Shown: piece after piece, positions 9,946 to 19,161 of the stretch | Layout: every line of letters begins with the position of its first letter | How positions within the stretch are numbered: position 1 is the stretch's first letter | Source of the DNA: Rhodococcoides kroppenstedtii | GTDB lineage: Bacteria > Actinomycetota > Actinomycetes > Mycobacteriales > Mycobacteriaceae | DNA: 64,000 nucleotides | Reading direction: 5' to 3' | NCBI RefSeq assembly: GCF_900111805.1 | Contig: NZ_FOJN01000007.1 | Coordinates: 1 to 64,000, forward strand | Position numbers and translations under genes: made by a program | Notes under the pieces: model-generated | Database searches by the model: none | What the model was told of the DNA's origin: nothing | The model's input: the letters and a program-made list of their open reading frames with translations, nothing else

Positions 9946-11507
9946 GCCGAGTCCGCAAGAACACCCCGGGTCGGATCCTGTTCGTGGGATCCGGCCCCGG
10001 CGACCCGGCGCTGCTGACCGTGCGGGCCCGCGAGGCGCTCGCCGTCGCCGAGCTGGCGTTCACCGATCCCGACGTCGATCAGGGCGTCGTCGCCTCGGTG
10101 GGGTCGGCCGTGCGCCGTCCGGCCGACGAGAACGGGGACACCGGGGTGGACGTCCGCCCGGCTCTCGGCGAGCCGGCCGAGGTCGCGAAAACCCTGGTGG
10201 CCGAAGCGAAGAACGGCCACGACGTGGTGCGCCTGGTCTCCGGTGATCCGCTGACCACCGACTCGGTGATCGCGGAGGTCACCGCCGTGGCCCGGACGTC
10301 GGTGCAGTTCGAGGTCGTGCCCGGCCTGCCCGCCGGCTCCGCCGTCCCGAGCTACGCCGGGATGGCCCTGGGCTCCGAGCACACCGAGGCCGACGTGCGC
10401 GGCGACGTCAACTGGGCGTCGCTGGCCGCCGCGCCGGGCCCGCTGGTGCTGCACGCCACCGCCGGTCACCTGGCCGAGACCGCCAGCGCGCTGGTCGAAC
10501 ACGGCCTCGCGCCGCAGACCCCGGTGGCGATCACCGTGCGCGGCACCACGCGTCAGCAGCGCACCGTCGAGGCGACGCTGGCCACCCTGAACGACGCCGG
10601 GTCGGACCTGGTCGGATCGCTGGTGGTGACCGTCGGCAAGGTGGTCTCGCAGCGGAACAAGATGTCCTGGTGGGAGTCTCGCGCACTGTACGGCTGGACG
10701 GTGCTGGTCCCGCGGACCAAGGATCAGGCCGCGGAGATGAGCGATCGTCTGGTCACCCACGGCGCCATCCCGATCGAGGTGCCCACCATCGCCGTCGAGC
10801 CGCCGCGTAGTCCGGCGCAGATGGAGCGGTCGGTCAAGGGCCTGGTCGACGGTCGTTACCAGTGGGTGGTGTTCACCTCCACCAACGCGGTGCGTGCGGT
10901 GTGGGAGAAGTTCGCCGAGTTCGGTCTCGACGCCCGTGCGTTCTCGGGTGTGAAGATCGCCTGCGTCGGCGAGGCCACGGCGGACAAGGTGCGCTCGTTC
11001 GGCATCAACCCCGAGCTGGTGCCCTCCGGTGAGCAGAGCTCGCTGGGGCTGCTCGAGGACTTCCCGCCGTACGACGAGGTGTTCGATCCGGTCAACCGAG
11101 TGCTGTTGCCGCGTGCGGACATCGCCACGGAGACGCTGGCGGAGGGTCTGCGCGAGCGCGGATGGGAGATCGACGACGTCACCGCCTACCGCACCGTTCG
11201 TGCGGCACCGCCCGCCGCGGAGACGCGCGAGATGATCAAGACCGGCGGGTTCGACGCGGTGTGCTTCACCTCGAGCTCCACCGTGCGGAATCTCGTCGGC
11301 ATCGCCGGCAAGCCGCACGCCCGCACGCTGGTCGCCTGCATCGGACCGAAGACCGCCGAGACGGCCGTCGAGTTCGGTCTGCGCGTCGACGTCCAGCCGG
11401 AGACGGCGCAGATCGGTCCGCTGGTCGAGGCGCTGGCCGAGCACGCGGCGCGGCTGCGTGCCGAGGGTGCGCTGCCTCCCCCGCGCAAGAAGTCGCGGCG
11501 GCGCTGA
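9942..11507 (+). CDS. hemD: Bifunctional uroporphyrinogen-III C-methyltransferase / uroporphyrinogen-III synthase
   Basis: About 521 residues and a fusion. The N-terminal half starts with [15 protein letters not shown], the SAM-dependent tetrapyrrole methylase signature (CobA/SUMT). The C-terminal half from about residue 250 ([19 protein letters not shown]) is uroporphyrinogen-III synthase. This fusion is usual in actinomycetes (Rv0511 equivalent). It closes the macrocycle with ring-D inversion and may also feed sirohaem/corrinoid branches. The ATG overlaps the upstream small frame. The basic C-terminus PRKKSRRR is followed 4 nt later by hemB. Confidence 0.94.
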   Translation: MSRVRKNTPGRILFVGSGPGDPALLTVRAREALAVAELAFTDPDVDQGVVASVGSAVRRPADENGDTGVDVRPALGEPAEVAKTLVAEAKNGHDVVRLVSGDPLTTDSVIAEVTAVARTSVQFEVVPGLPAGSAVPSYAGMALGSEHTEADVRGDVNWASLAAAPGPLVLHATAGHLAETASALVEHGLAPQTPVAITVRGTTRQQRTVEATLATLNDAGSDLVGSLVVTVGKVVSQRNKMSWWESRALYGWTVLVPRTKDQAAEMSDRLVTHGAIPIEVPTIAVEPPRSPAQMERSVKGLVDGRYQWVVFTSTNAVRAVWEKFAEFGLDARAFSGVKIACVGEATADKVRSFGINPELVPSGEQSSLGLLEDFPPYDEVFDPVNRVLLPRADIATETLAEGLRERGWEIDDVTAYRTVRAAPPAAETREMIKTGGFDAVCFTSSSTVRNLVGIAGKPHARTLVACIGPKTAETAVEFGLRVDVQPETAQIGPLVEALAEHAARLRAEGALPPPRKKSRRR

Positions 11508-11511
11508 CCCG

Positions 11512-12492
11512 ATGTTTCCGGTGGATCGTCCCCGTCGCCTCCGCCGCACCCCCGCGGTGCGGCGGCTCGTGGCCGAGACCTCGCTCGAGCCACGGCATCT
11601 GGTGCTGCCGATGTTCGTAGCCGACGGCATCGACGCGCCGCGCGAGATCTCGTCGATGCCCGGTGTCCACCAGCACACGCTGGACTCGCTGGCCGCGGCC
11701 GGCGAGCGGGCGGTGCGGGCGGGCGTCGGCGGCCTGATGCTCTTCGGCGTGCCCAAGCCCGAGGACAAGGACGGCGAGGGCACGCAGGCCTCCGACCCCG
11801 ACGGCATCCTCAACCGCGGACTGCGACGTCTGCGAGACGAATTCGGGGACGACACGGTCGTCATGGCGGACACCTGCCTCGACGAGTTCACCGACCACGG
11901 CCACTGCGGCGTTCTCGCCGCCGACGGCAGTGTCGACAACGACGCGACGTTGGTGCGGTACGTCGACATGGCGGTGGCGCAGGCCGAATCGGGCGCGCAC
12001 ATGCTGGGGCCGAGCGGAATGATGGACGGGCAGATCGGCGCGATCCGGCAGGGTCTGGACACCGCCGGGTTCGCCGACGTGAGCCAGCTGGCCTACACCG
12101 CGAAGTACGCGTCCGCGTTCTACGGACCGTTCCGCGAGGCCGTCGGCTCCACGCTCCGCGGGGATCGACGCACCTACCAGCAGGACGCCGCCAACCGCCG
12201 GGAGTCGCTCCGCGAGTTGGACCTCGACATCGCCGAGGGCGCCGACATGGTCATGGTCAAGCCCGCCATGAGCTACCTCGACGTGCTGCGCGAGGTCGCG
12301 GACGCGTCGCCGGTTCCCGTGGCGGCGTACCAGATCTCCGGTGAGTACGCGATGATCACCGCCGCCGCCGAGCGGGGCTGGATCGACCGCGAGGCCGCCA
12401 TCGACGAGTCGATCCTGGGCATCCGCCGCGCGGGGGCCGACGTCGTCCTCACCTACTGGGCCACCGAGGTGGCGGAACGGTTGGCGCGATGA
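11512..12492 (+). CDS. hemB: Delta-aminolevulinic acid dehydratase (porphobilinogen synthase)
   Basis: About 326 residues. It condenses two 5-aminolevulinates to porphobilinogen. Active-site regions [12 protein letters not shown] and [12 protein letters not shown] carry the Schiff-base lysines. The metal loop reads [16 protein letters not shown]; only part of the zinc cysteine triad is present, so this is probably the Mg-dependent class. The start is 4 nt after hemD. Its stop overlaps the next ATG (ATGA), extending the operon into a membrane protein gene. Confidence 0.96.
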   Translation: MFPVDRPRRLRRTPAVRRLVAETSLEPRHLVLPMFVADGIDAPREISSMPGVHQHTLDSLAAAGERAVRAGVGGLMLFGVPKPEDKDGEGTQASDPDGILNRGLRRLRDEFGDDTVVMADTCLDEFTDHGHCGVLAADGSVDNDATLVRYVDMAVAQAESGAHMLGPSGMMDGQIGAIRQGLDTAGFADVSQLAYTAKYASAFYGPFREAVGSTLRGDRRTYQQDAANRRESLRELDLDIAEGADMVMVKPAMSYLDVLREVADASPVPVAAYQISGEYAMITAAAERGWIDREAAIDESILGIRRAGADVVLTYWATEVAERLAR

Positions 12493-13154
12493 CCGACGAC
12501 CCCCGCTTCGGCCCGCCGAGCTGGCACCCGGAGAGCATGCCGCATCGGCATCCGGAGGGCGTGCCGCACCAGCATCCGGAGGGCGTGCCGCACCAGCATC
12601 CGGAGGGCGTGCCGCCCGGTGCGATGCCGCCCGTTCCCGGCGGGCCCGGTCGTCCGGCCGCCGAGGAGGCCGCGCCCGTCGACGTCGAGACCGCGCGGCA
12701 CCTGTGGATCGCGGTGATCGGGCTCGGTGTCGCGTCGATGCTCGTCGGGTTGTGGTCCCTCTGGTCCGACCGTGCCGTCTTCGTCGACGCGCTCATGACC
12801 GACCTCACCGCGCAGGATCCGTCCCTCGCTCTGGCGCCGGAGACCGCGGACACCGTCCTCACCGTGGCCATGGGTTTCGCGCTGCTGTTCGCCGCGGCGA
12901 TCACCGCGCTGGTCTGGCTGACGGTGCGGAAGATGCGGGCCGGCAAGCTGTGGGCGCGGGCGGTGCTGACCGGCATCGGGGTGGTGGTCGTGGTGACGAC
13001 GCTGCCGTCCCTGTTCGGTCTCGGCGGGGTGTCCGGAACGGTCGCCGTCGTGACCACGATTCTCGGCATCCTGCAGGCCGTGGCGGCCGCGGGAGCGGTC
13101 TATCTCATGCACCGTCGCGAGTCGACGGAATTCTTCGTCCGCCGCCGCGGGTAG
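12489..13154 (+). CDS. Four-helix membrane protein with His-rich N-terminal repeats
   Basis: About 221 residues, coupled to hemB (ATGA) and in the position of Rv0513. After a cytosolic N-terminus of about 70 residues come four hydrophobic segments (about 75-95, 128-150, 160-182 and 188-208). The N-terminus holds an 8-residue repeat (HPEGVPHQ class) encoded by a 24-bp array, giving a run of closely spaced histidines that could bind metal or haem; that is inference. The function is unknown. Confidence 0.75.
   Translation: MTDDPRFGPPSWHPESMPHRHPEGVPHQHPEGVPHQHPEGVPPGAMPPVPGGPGRPAAEEAAPVDVETARHLWIAVIGLGVASMLVGLWSLWSDRAVFVDALMTDLTAQDPSLALAPETADTVLTVAMGFALLFAAAITALVWLTVRKMRAGKLWARAVLTGIGVVVVVTTLPSLFGLGGVSGTVAVVTTILGILQAVAAAGAVYLMHRRESTEFFVRRRG
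12537..12608 (+). repeat. 24-bp tandem repeat, 3 copies, in the post-hemB gene
   Basis: Three 24-bp units (12537-12560 variant, 12561-12584 and 12585-12608 identical) encode an octapeptide with two His, one Glu and two Pro per unit. A partial further unit follows. The frame is preserved. Confidence 0.95.
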
Positions 13155-13173
13155 GCGACACGCCTGCGACGGG

Positions 13174-13189
13174 TGTGACACGAGTTACA
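13174..13189. promoter_or_regulatory. CRP/GlxR-like operator
   Basis: TGTGACACGAGTTACA fits the CRP-family consensus TGTGA-N6-TCACA with one mismatch. A TACGCT hexamer about 11 bp downstream could be a -10, which places the site over the promoter of the small membrane protein gene at 13242. Confidence 0.6.
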
Positions 13190-13241
13190 CCAGTGGCGTT
13201 ACGCTGATGTCGGGTCGGGCCCGGTATCGGCGGAGGTAGCA

Positions 13242-13376
13242 ATGGCGCAACTCGAGTACGGACGGGAACCCGGAGAACGGCGTCGGTGGGCCGCGGAGAT
13301 CTTCGCGTTGCTCCTGCTGTCCTCCGCCGTGGTGGTGGTGATCCTCGTGGTGGCAAGTGGATTCTCGGCCGCCTGA
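13242..13376 (+). CDS. Small single-span membrane protein (44 aa)
   Basis: The ATG is preceded by a near-ideal ribosome site (GGAGGTAGCA). The product starts MAQLEYGREPGERRRWAAE and then has one hydrophobic helix (about 20-39), an N-in topology by its basic N-terminus. Third positions are G/C-rich, as in neighbouring genes. There is no recognisable family. The CRP-like site 13174-13189 lies 53 nt upstream. Confidence 0.7.
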   Translation: MAQLEYGREPGERRRWAAEIFALLLLSSAVVVVILVVASGFSAA

Positions 13377-13441
13377 TTCCGGCCGGATCGTCCCCTGACC
13401 TGGGTCGACGCCGGTTTTGCCCCGGGCTCTGCCCGGTGTAC

Positions 13442-13457
13442 CGTGACAGGTGTCACA
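13442..13457. promoter_or_regulatory. Second CRP/GlxR-like operator
   Basis: CGTGACAGGTGTCACA matches TGTGA-N6-TCACA at all but one position. It lies 27 nt before the start of the next small membrane protein gene and mirrors the site at 13174. Confidence 0.6.
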
Positions 13458-13484
13458 CGAGCGCGAGCCGGGGGAGGAACCACG

Positions 13485-13667
13485 TTGACCGCGAACACCG
13501 GGAGCACCGAGCGGACAAATCCCGACCGCGCGAACCTGCTGCACACCGACCGCATGCACACCGTGCCCTGTCGTAGCGGGCGCCGGGAACTGTGGCTGCT
13601 GCTGGTCATCGTGGTGACGGGCGTGCTCATGGCCGCCGTCGTGTTCCTGCCTGCCGTTCTGGGGTGA
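13485..13667 (+). CDS. Small single-span membrane protein (60 aa)
   Basis: A TTG start at 13485 is chosen because GGGGGAGGAACC sits directly upstream; the in-frame ATG at 13443 would have to lie inside the CRP-like site. A polar N-terminus (including HTDRMHTVPCRSGRRE) leads to one helix near residues 38-58. It shares its layout with the 44-residue protein just upstream, and both have CRP-like sites. Family unknown. Confidence 0.6.
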   Translation: MTANTGSTERTNPDRANLLHTDRMHTVPCRSGRRELWLLLVIVVTGVLMAAVVFLPAVLG

Positions 13668-13683
13668 GCCGCCGTTCGGCAGG

Positions 13684-14175
13684 ATGGTGGGCGTGACTGA
13701 TCCCGCCGACGCCACCGCCGCCCCGACCGGCCGCCCCACTCTCGTGACCGTCGCGCTCGTCGCGTGGATCGTGGGAGCCGTCGCGGTGCTGCTGCTCGGC
13801 CTCCTGTCCCTCACCTTCCCGGTCACGACGCTGCGTGAGCAGATCGTCGACGGCGGCGGCACCGCGTCCGACGCCGACGGCCTGGTGACGGTCCTGCGTA
13901 CCGTCGGGGTGTTGTTCGTGGTGATCGGAGCCGCGGTCGGTTTCCTCGCCGGGCCCACATGCCGTCGCGGCGACGTGCGATTCCGCCGCGCTCTGATGGT
14001 CCTGTCCGCGCTCGCGGCGCTGTTCCTGCTCGGGTCGGTGCTCATCGGCTTCGCCGTCGTCCCGCTGCTGGCCACCGTCGGCGCGCTGACGTTCCTCGTC
14101 GCGTCCCTGCTCGTCTACCGGCCGGGCGCTGCCGCGTGGTTCGCGCCCTCCGCGGACGAGGGGACCGCGCCGTGA
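13684..14175 (+). CDS. Four-helix membrane protein, unknown function
   Basis: About 163 residues with four hydrophobic stretches (about 20-45, 68-88, 100-122 and 125-145). A Gly/Asp-rich extracytoplasmic loop lies between the first two. I do not recognise the family; small hydrophobic proteins of this kind follow hemB in mycobacteria too (Rv0513/Rv0514 region). ATG 13684 or GTG 13693 could be the start. Its stop overlaps the next GTG (GTGA). Confidence 0.7.
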   Translation: MVGVTDPADATAAPTGRPTLVTVALVAWIVGAVAVLLLGLLSLTFPVTTLREQIVDGGGTASDADGLVTVLRTVGVLFVVIGAAVGFLAGPTCRRGDVRFRRALMVLSALAALFLLGSVLIGFAVVPLLATVGALTFLVASLLVYRPGAAAWFAPSADEGTAP

Positions 14176-14642
14176 CCGCGCCCGAGAACGCCCTGTTCGT
14201 GGAGTGGGGAGCCCGGTGGCGTGCGCTGGCCTGGGGACCCGTCTTCTGCCTCGTCGCCCTGATCGTCGAGCTGACCACGGGCCCCGTGGTGCACTGGGTC
14301 GCTCTCGCGGTCATCGCCGTCGTTCTCATGGGGTTCACGGCGATCCAGATCGTCGCCGCCCGTCGGCACGTGACCGTCGTCCTCACCCCCGACGAGCTGA
14401 CGCAGGGCACCGAGAACGTCGCCGTCGCGGACATCGCGGAGGTGTTCCCCGAGCCCGACTACGTCGCGAACGGCAACACCCTCGAGAAGTGGCAGAGCGC
14501 GCGGGTGCTGGGCGAGCTCAGCGGGGTGCCGCGGGGGCGGACGGCCGTGGGGTTGCGGCTGCGGGGGCAGGGCCTGGTCCAGGCGTGGGCGAAGGACGAC
14601 GAGGCGCTGCGGGAGCACCTGGCCAGCGTGGTGCGGCCGTGA
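14172..14642 (+). CDS. Membrane protein with C-terminal PH-like region (DUF3093-like)
   Basis: About 156 residues: two adjacent transmembrane helices (about 18-36 and 40-58), then a soluble domain with alternating beta-strand pattern (VTVVLTPDELTQGTENVAVADIAEVF) resembling small bacterial PH-like or DUF3093 proteins. The family call is tentative. It is coupled by overlaps to genes on both sides, so 13684-14911 behaves as a three-gene unit. Confidence 0.65.
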   Translation: MTAPENALFVEWGARWRALAWGPVFCLVALIVELTTGPVVHWVALAVIAVVLMGFTAIQIVAARRHVTVVLTPDELTQGTENVAVADIAEVFPEPDYVANGNTLEKWQSARVLGELSGVPRGRTAVGLRLRGQGLVQAWAKDDEALREHLASVVRP

Positions 14643-14911
14643 CGCGCCGTGGAGGCAGTGCGGCCGTGCGTGCCGTGGGCGTCGTGGTCGCGTTCGTCGC
14701 CGCCGTCCTGCTGTGGCAGCGCGGGGTGACCTCCACTCCCACCACGGAGACGGTCCGCCTGCCCGCCGACGCGGGTGGATCGACGACGTTCGAGTGGACC
14801 CTCACGCAGCTGTCCGGCCCGTGGGTGGCCGGCGCGGTCGTCGCCGCGGCGGTGGGCGTGCATCTGCTGCTGCGGCTGCGACGCCGCGTGTCCTCGTCAC
14901 CCCGCCCCTGA
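14639..14911 (+). CDS. Small two-helix membrane protein
   Basis: About 90 residues: helix 1 at about 8-26, a short extracytoplasmic loop with Thr/Asp residues, helix 2 at about 58-78, and a basic C-terminus. It starts with a GTG overlapping the previous stop. Its own stop TGA (14909-14911) abuts the CsoR operator. Function unknown. Confidence 0.65.
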   Translation: MTRRGGSAAVRAVGVVVAFVAAVLLWQRGVTSTPTTETVRLPADAGGSTTFEWTLTQLSGPWVAGAVVAAAVGVHLLLRLRRRVSSSPRP

Positions 14912-14926
14912 TACCCCCAGGGGGTA
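14912..14926. promoter_or_regulatory. CsoR operator (G-tract palindrome)
   Basis: The perfect palindrome TACCCCC-A-GGGGGTA lies 10 nt upstream of the csoR start. It is the classical operator form of CsoR/RcnR repressors (GC-tract flanked by TA). Its position just before the start implies autorepression relieved by Cu(I). Confidence 0.8.
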
Positions 14927-14936
14927 CTGTGGGGGC

Positions 14937-15212
14937 ATGAGCAGCTTCGATCAGGACGATCTCCTCAAGCGACTGCGCCGCATCGAGGGCCAGGTGGCCG
15001 GCATCTCGCGGATGGTGGCGGACGACCGCTACTGCATCGACGTCCTCACCCAGGTCTCGGCGGTGACCAAGGCTCTGCAGTCCGTGTCGCTCAAGCTTCT
15101 CGACGCCCACCTCGCGGGCTGCGTCGTGGACGCGGCCCGCGAGGGTGGGCCCGAGGCGGAGGCGAAGGTCAAGGAAGCGAGCGACGCGATCGCGCGTCTG
15201 GTCAGAAGCTGA
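14937..15212 (+). CDS. csoR: Copper-sensing repressor CsoR
   Basis: A 91-residue all-helical CsoR/RcnR-family regulator. The Cu(I) ligands are present as Cys33 (DRYCIDVL), His58 and Cys62 (DAHLAGCV), with the same 25 and 4 residue spacing as C36-H61-C65 of M. tuberculosis CsoR. On Cu(I) binding the tetramer leaves DNA. The usual partner, a copper P-type ATPase, is not beside it, so target genes other than itself lie elsewhere. Confidence 0.92.
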   Translation: MSSFDQDDLLKRLRRIEGQVAGISRMVADDRYCIDVLTQVSAVTKALQSVSLKLLDAHLAGCVVDAAREGGPEAEAKVKEASDAIARLVRS

Positions 15213-15243
15213 CGCCATTGCGCGTCTGGTGCGCTCCTGACGA

Positions 15244-17217
15244 TCAGGTCCTGACGGACTCCTTCACCTCACCCGGCTCGTCGTCGGCCAGCATGGCGGC
15301 GCCGAGCAGGTTCTCCGGGATGCCGAAGCCGTCGATCAGCGTCTGCGCGTGCGGGCGCAGGGTGCGGCACCGCTCGTTGATGCCGCGGGTGATGGCCTTC
15401 GAGCGTTCGGTGGAGATGTACCGGTGCTCGATGAACCAGGCCTTGTCCGCGTCGAGCACGGACAGGGCGTAGAGGTCGCACACCTGGCCCAGGAGTTCCT
15501 TGGTGTCGTCGTCCTCGCAGTTGTCGATGCCGGCGACGAAGGCCTCGAGGATCACGCGGTCGATGTGCGCGGTGGCCGCGTGCAGGATGTGGTCCTGCAC
15601 CATGTTGAACGCGTCGAACTGGCTCATCTTCTTGGACAGTCCGTTGAGCCGTCGGGCCGCGGTGGAGATGAGGTACTCCTCGCGGTCCTCGAACATCGAG
15701 ATCTGGGTGCCGCGGTTGAACAGCGAGCCCTCCTCCTCGTTGTCCTGCCGGCTGTCGACGAGGGTCTGGATGATCGGCGCGGCCGCGGTGCGCTTCTTCA
15801 CGACGTCGCCGACCGTCTCGGCGGCGAAGCGCATCCAGTCGGCGGCACCGAAGGACCGCACCTCGTGGGCGTACGCGGTGAGCAGTTCCTTGGCGACGAG
15901 CTGGGTCAACACCACGTTGTCGCCCTCGAACGTGGTGAACACGTCGGAATCGGCCTTGAGCGCGATGAGGCGGTTCTCGGCGAGGTAGCCGGCGCCGCCG
16001 CAGGCCTCGCGCGATTCCTGGATCGCGCGGGTGGCGTGCCAGGTGTTGGCGGCCTTGAGGCCGGCGGCGCGGCCTTCCAGTTCGCGCTGCTCGTCGGCAT
16101 CGGGATCTTCGGCGCTCTGGATGTCGTGCATCTTCGACACCAGCTCGTTCTGGGCGAACTGCAGGGCGTAGGACTTCGCGATCAGCGGCAGCAGGCGCCG
16201 CTGGTGCACGAGATAGTCCATGATCGTGACTTCCTCGTCGGTGCCCGGCGCGCTGAACTGCTTGCGCTGCAACGCGTACTGCGTGGCGATGGTGAGGGCG
16301 ACCCGAGCGGCGGCACCCGCCGAACCGCCGACCGTGATGCGTCCTCGGATGAGGGTGCCGAGCATCGTGAAGAACCGCCGGTTGGGGTTCTCGATCTCGG
16401 AGGAGTAGGTGCCGTCCTCGGCCACGTCGGCGATCCTGTTCAGCATCGCCGTCCGCGGGATGCGGACCTGGTCGAACATGATGCGCCCGTTGTCGACGCC
16501 GGGCAGACCGCCCTTGTAGCCGATGTCGAAGGTGGTGACGCCGGGCAGGTCCTCGCCGAAGTTCTCGTCGCGGATCTGCACCACGAAGCAGTGCACGCCC
16601 TTGCTCTCCGGCTCCTCCCCGGGGCCGGCGGTGATCAGCTGCGCGAACACGGCGGCGTACTTCGCGGCCTCGGCCGCGCCGCCGATGTAGTCCTTGCGAC
16701 AGGACTTGTCGGGGGTGTGGATCACGAATTCCTGCGTGTCCCGGTCGTACGTCGCGGTGGTGCCGATGGACTGGACGTCGCTGCCGTGGCCCGTCTCGGT
16801 CATCGCGAAGCAGCCGAACGTCTCGAGGTCGATCAACGGCTTGATGAACTCGTCGTGGTGACGCTGCGTCCCGAGGTTCTCGATGGCACCGCCGAACAGG
16901 CCCCACTGCACGCCCGCCTTGACCATCAGCGAGAGGTCGGACATCGCGAGCATCTCGATCATGGTCACCGCGGCGCCGATGTCACCGGTGCCGCCGACCG
17001 ACTTCGCGAATCCGGACTCCGCCGCACCCGCCGCGGCGAGGATGCGCAGTTGCTCGGTCGCCTTGGTGCGGGCGATCGCGGTGTTGGGCGTGTAGTGCGG
17101 CGCGAACTCGTGCCGGGAGAGCTGCTCACGCGTCTGCTCGCGCACGTCGCGCCAGCGGCCGTCGAGGGTCCTACGCAGGTGCGTTGCCAGTGTGTCGGCG
17201 GATTCGGTGGTGGTCAT
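15244..17217 (-). CDS. Acyl-CoA dehydrogenase/oxidase family protein (long form)
   Basis: About 657 residues, longer than standard acyl-CoA dehydrogenases (about 390) and close to acyl-CoA oxidases. The substrate/FAD region FGCFAMTETGHGSDVQSIGTT, then RRFFTMLGTLIRGRI and QYALQRKQF, are oxidase-like signatures; the C-terminal 200 residues form the extra ACOX helical domain. It would introduce the alpha-beta double bond in fatty acyl-CoA. Start ATG 17217 fits the family N-terminus (ADTLATHLRRTLDG). It is divergent from the GNAT gene. Confidence 0.87.
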   Translation of the reverse strand: MTTTESADTLATHLRRTLDGRWRDVREQTREQLSRHEFAPHYTPNTAIARTKATEQLRILAAAGAAESGFAKSVGGTGDIGAAVTMIEMLAMSDLSLMVKAGVQWGLFGGAIENLGTQRHHDEFIKPLIDLETFGCFAMTETGHGSDVQSIGTTATYDRDTQEFVIHTPDKSCRKDYIGGAAEAAKYAAVFAQLITAGPGEEPESKGVHCFVVQIRDENFGEDLPGVTTFDIGYKGGLPGVDNGRIMFDQVRIPRTAMLNRIADVAEDGTYSSEIENPNRRFFTMLGTLIRGRITVGGSAGAAARVALTIATQYALQRKQFSAPGTDEEVTIMDYLVHQRRLLPLIAKSYALQFAQNELVSKMHDIQSAEDPDADEQRELEGRAAGLKAANTWHATRAIQESREACGGAGYLAENRLIALKADSDVFTTFEGDNVVLTQLVAKELLTAYAHEVRSFGAADWMRFAAETVGDVVKKRTAAAPIIQTLVDSRQDNEEEGSLFNRGTQISMFEDREEYLISTAARRLNGLSKKMSQFDAFNMVQDHILHAATAHIDRVILEAFVAGIDNCEDDDTKELLGQVCDLYALSVLDADKAWFIEHRYISTERSKAITRGINERCRTLRPHAQTLIDGFGIPENLLGAAMLADDEPGEVKESVRT

Positions 17218-17278
17218 ACTCGACGGTAACCAAAACCGGGGCGCCCGGCGAGTGACTCGGCCCACTAGCCTTCGCCCG

Positions 17279-17770
17279 GTGCTGATTCGTGACACCGTGC
17301 GGGCCGATCTGCCCGAGATCCTGCTGGTCCACAACGCCGCCATCGCCGAGACGACGGCCATCTGGGACGAGGACGCCGTCGACCTCACCGAGCGCGAGGC
17401 GTGGCTCGCCGGGCGTCGCGACGCGGGCATGGCGGTGCTCACCGCGGAGATCGACGGTCGCGTCGCCGGGTACGCCTCCTACGGGCAGTACCGCCCGAAA
17501 TCGGGCTATCGGCTCACCGTGGAGAACTCGGTCTACGTCGCCGACGGCTTCCTGCGCCGGGGGGTGGCGACCGCGCTGATGGGCGAGTTGATCGCCCGCG
17601 CCCGCGCCGGCGGACTGCATGCGATGGTCGCGGGGATCGAGTCGACCAACACCACCTCGATCGCCCTGCACGAGAAGTTCGACTTCGAGGTCGTGGGGGT
17701 GATGCCACAGGTGGGGGTCAAGTTCGGCCGGTGGCTCGATCTGACCTGGATGCAACTACTACTCGAGTGA
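17279..17770 (+). CDS. GNAT N-acetyltransferase, phosphinothricin-acetyltransferase-like
   Basis: About 163 residues. [22 protein letters not shown] and the acetyl-CoA loop region [16 protein letters not shown] (RRxGxA type) place it in the PAT/Pat-Bar branch of GNAT enzymes, which acetylate small amines or amino acid analogues. Substrate unknown. The GTG start lies only 7 nt after a TAGCCT -10 hexamer (17266-17271), so the mRNA is probably leaderless. Confidence 0.82.
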   Translation: MLIRDTVRADLPEILLVHNAAIAETTAIWDEDAVDLTEREAWLAGRRDAGMAVLTAEIDGRVAGYASYGQYRPKSGYRLTVENSVYVADGFLRRGVATALMGELIARARAGGLHAMVAGIESTNTTSIALHEKFDFEVVGVMPQVGVKFGRWLDLTWMQLLLE

Positions 17771-17826
17771 GTAGACCGCTCGTTCGGCCGGGGGAGCACT
17801 CCGTTCCTTGTGAAACACTGGAGGAC

Positions 17827-19161
17827 GTGAGCATTTCGAGCGGACCCGACAGCGACCAGTCCACCGCCCGATCCGCCGCACTCTTCACGCGCGCGTCCGC
17901 CGTGATCCCGGGTGGCGTCAACTCGCCCGTCCGAGCCTTCCACTCGGTCGGCGGGACCCCCCGGTTCATGGCCGAGGCCAGCGGATACACCCTCCGCGAC
18001 GCCGACGGCACCGAGTACGTCGACCTCATCTCCTCCTGGGGTCCGATGATCCTCGGACACGCGCACCCCGCCGTCGTCGAGGCGGTGCAGAAGGCGGCCT
18101 CGACGGGCCTGTCCTTCGGCGCGCCGACTCTCGGCGAGATCGAGCTGGCCGAGGAGATCGTGCGGCGCGTCGACCCCGTGGACGAGGTTCGTCTGGTGAA
18201 TTCGGGCACAGAGGCGACCATGAGCGCGGTCCGATTGGCGCGGGGATTCACCGGCCGCACCAGGATCGTGAAGTTCGCCGGGTGCTACCACGGCCACGTC
18301 GACGCGTTGCTCGCCGACGCCGGATCGGGCGTCGCGACGCTCGGCCTGCCGACCACGCCGGGCGTGACCGGGGCGCAGGCCGCCGACACGATCGTCGTCC
18401 CCTACAACGACCTCGACGCCGTCGAGCGCGTCTTCGCCGAGTACCCCGGCGAGATCGCCTGCGTCATCACCGAGGCCGCCGCGGGCAACATGGGCGCCAT
18501 CGCCCCGCAGCCGGGTTTCAACGAGGGGTTGAAGCGTGTGACGTCCGCCGACGGCGCGCTGTTGATCGTCGACGAGGTGATGACCGGGTTCCGCGTCAGC
18601 GCGTCGGGATGGTTCGGCGTCGACGGCGTCGCCGGTGACCTGTACACGTTCGGCAAGGTGATGAGCGGCGGGTTGCCCGCCGCCGCGTTCGGCGGGCGAG
18701 CCGACGTCATGAGTCATCTCGCGCCGGCCGGCCCGGTCTACCAGGCGGGCACGCTGTCGGGGAACCCCGTGGCCGTCGCCGCGGGCCTGACGACGCTGCG
18801 GCACGCCGACGCCGGTGTCTACGCCGCCCTCGACGCCAACGCCACGCGCCTCGGCACGATCCTCGGGGACGCGCTCACCGCGGAGGGTGTGCCGCACCGC
18901 GTGCAGTACGCCGCCAACATGGTCAGCGTCTTCTTCACCGAGGACGAGGTGACCGACTACGCGGGTGCCAAGGCCGCGCAGACCTGGCGGTTCCCGGCCT
19001 TCTTCCATGCGCTGCTCGCGCGCGGGGTGTACCCGCCGCCGAGCGCGTTCGAGGCGTGGTTCGTCTCGGCCGCCCTCGACGACCGCGCGTTCGACATCAT
19101 CGCCGACGCCGCCCCGCACGCCGCGCGTGCAGCGGCCGACACCACGGAGCCGACATCGTGA
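17827..19161 (+). CDS. hemL: Glutamate-1-semialdehyde 2,1-aminomutase
   Basis: About 444 residues, PLP-dependent. It converts glutamate-1-semialdehyde to 5-aminolevulinate, linking hemA to hemB. Visible motifs: [29 protein letters not shown], the PLP aspartate in [13 protein letters not shown], and the lysine in [11 protein letters not shown]. The GTG at 17827 has a GGAGG site 3 nt upstream. It overlaps the next gene (GTGA) and heads a hemL-mutase-tlpA-ccdA-resB-ccsB operon, tying haem supply to cytochrome c assembly. Confidence 0.96.
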   Translation: MSISSGPDSDQSTARSAALFTRASAVIPGGVNSPVRAFHSVGGTPRFMAEASGYTLRDADGTEYVDLISSWGPMILGHAHPAVVEAVQKAASTGLSFGAPTLGEIELAEEIVRRVDPVDEVRLVNSGTEATMSAVRLARGFTGRTRIVKFAGCYHGHVDALLADAGSGVATLGLPTTPGVTGAQAADTIVVPYNDLDAVERVFAEYPGEIACVITEAAAGNMGAIAPQPGFNEGLKRVTSADGALLIVDEVMTGFRVSASGWFGVDGVAGDLYTFGKVMSGGLPAAAFGGRADVMSHLAPAGPVYQAGTLSGNPVAVAAGLTTLRHADAGVYAALDANATRLGTILGDALTAEGVPHRVQYAANMVSVFFTEDEVTDYAGAKAAQTWRFPAFFHALLARGVYPPPSAFEAWFVSAALDDRAFDIIADAAPHAARAAADTTEPTS

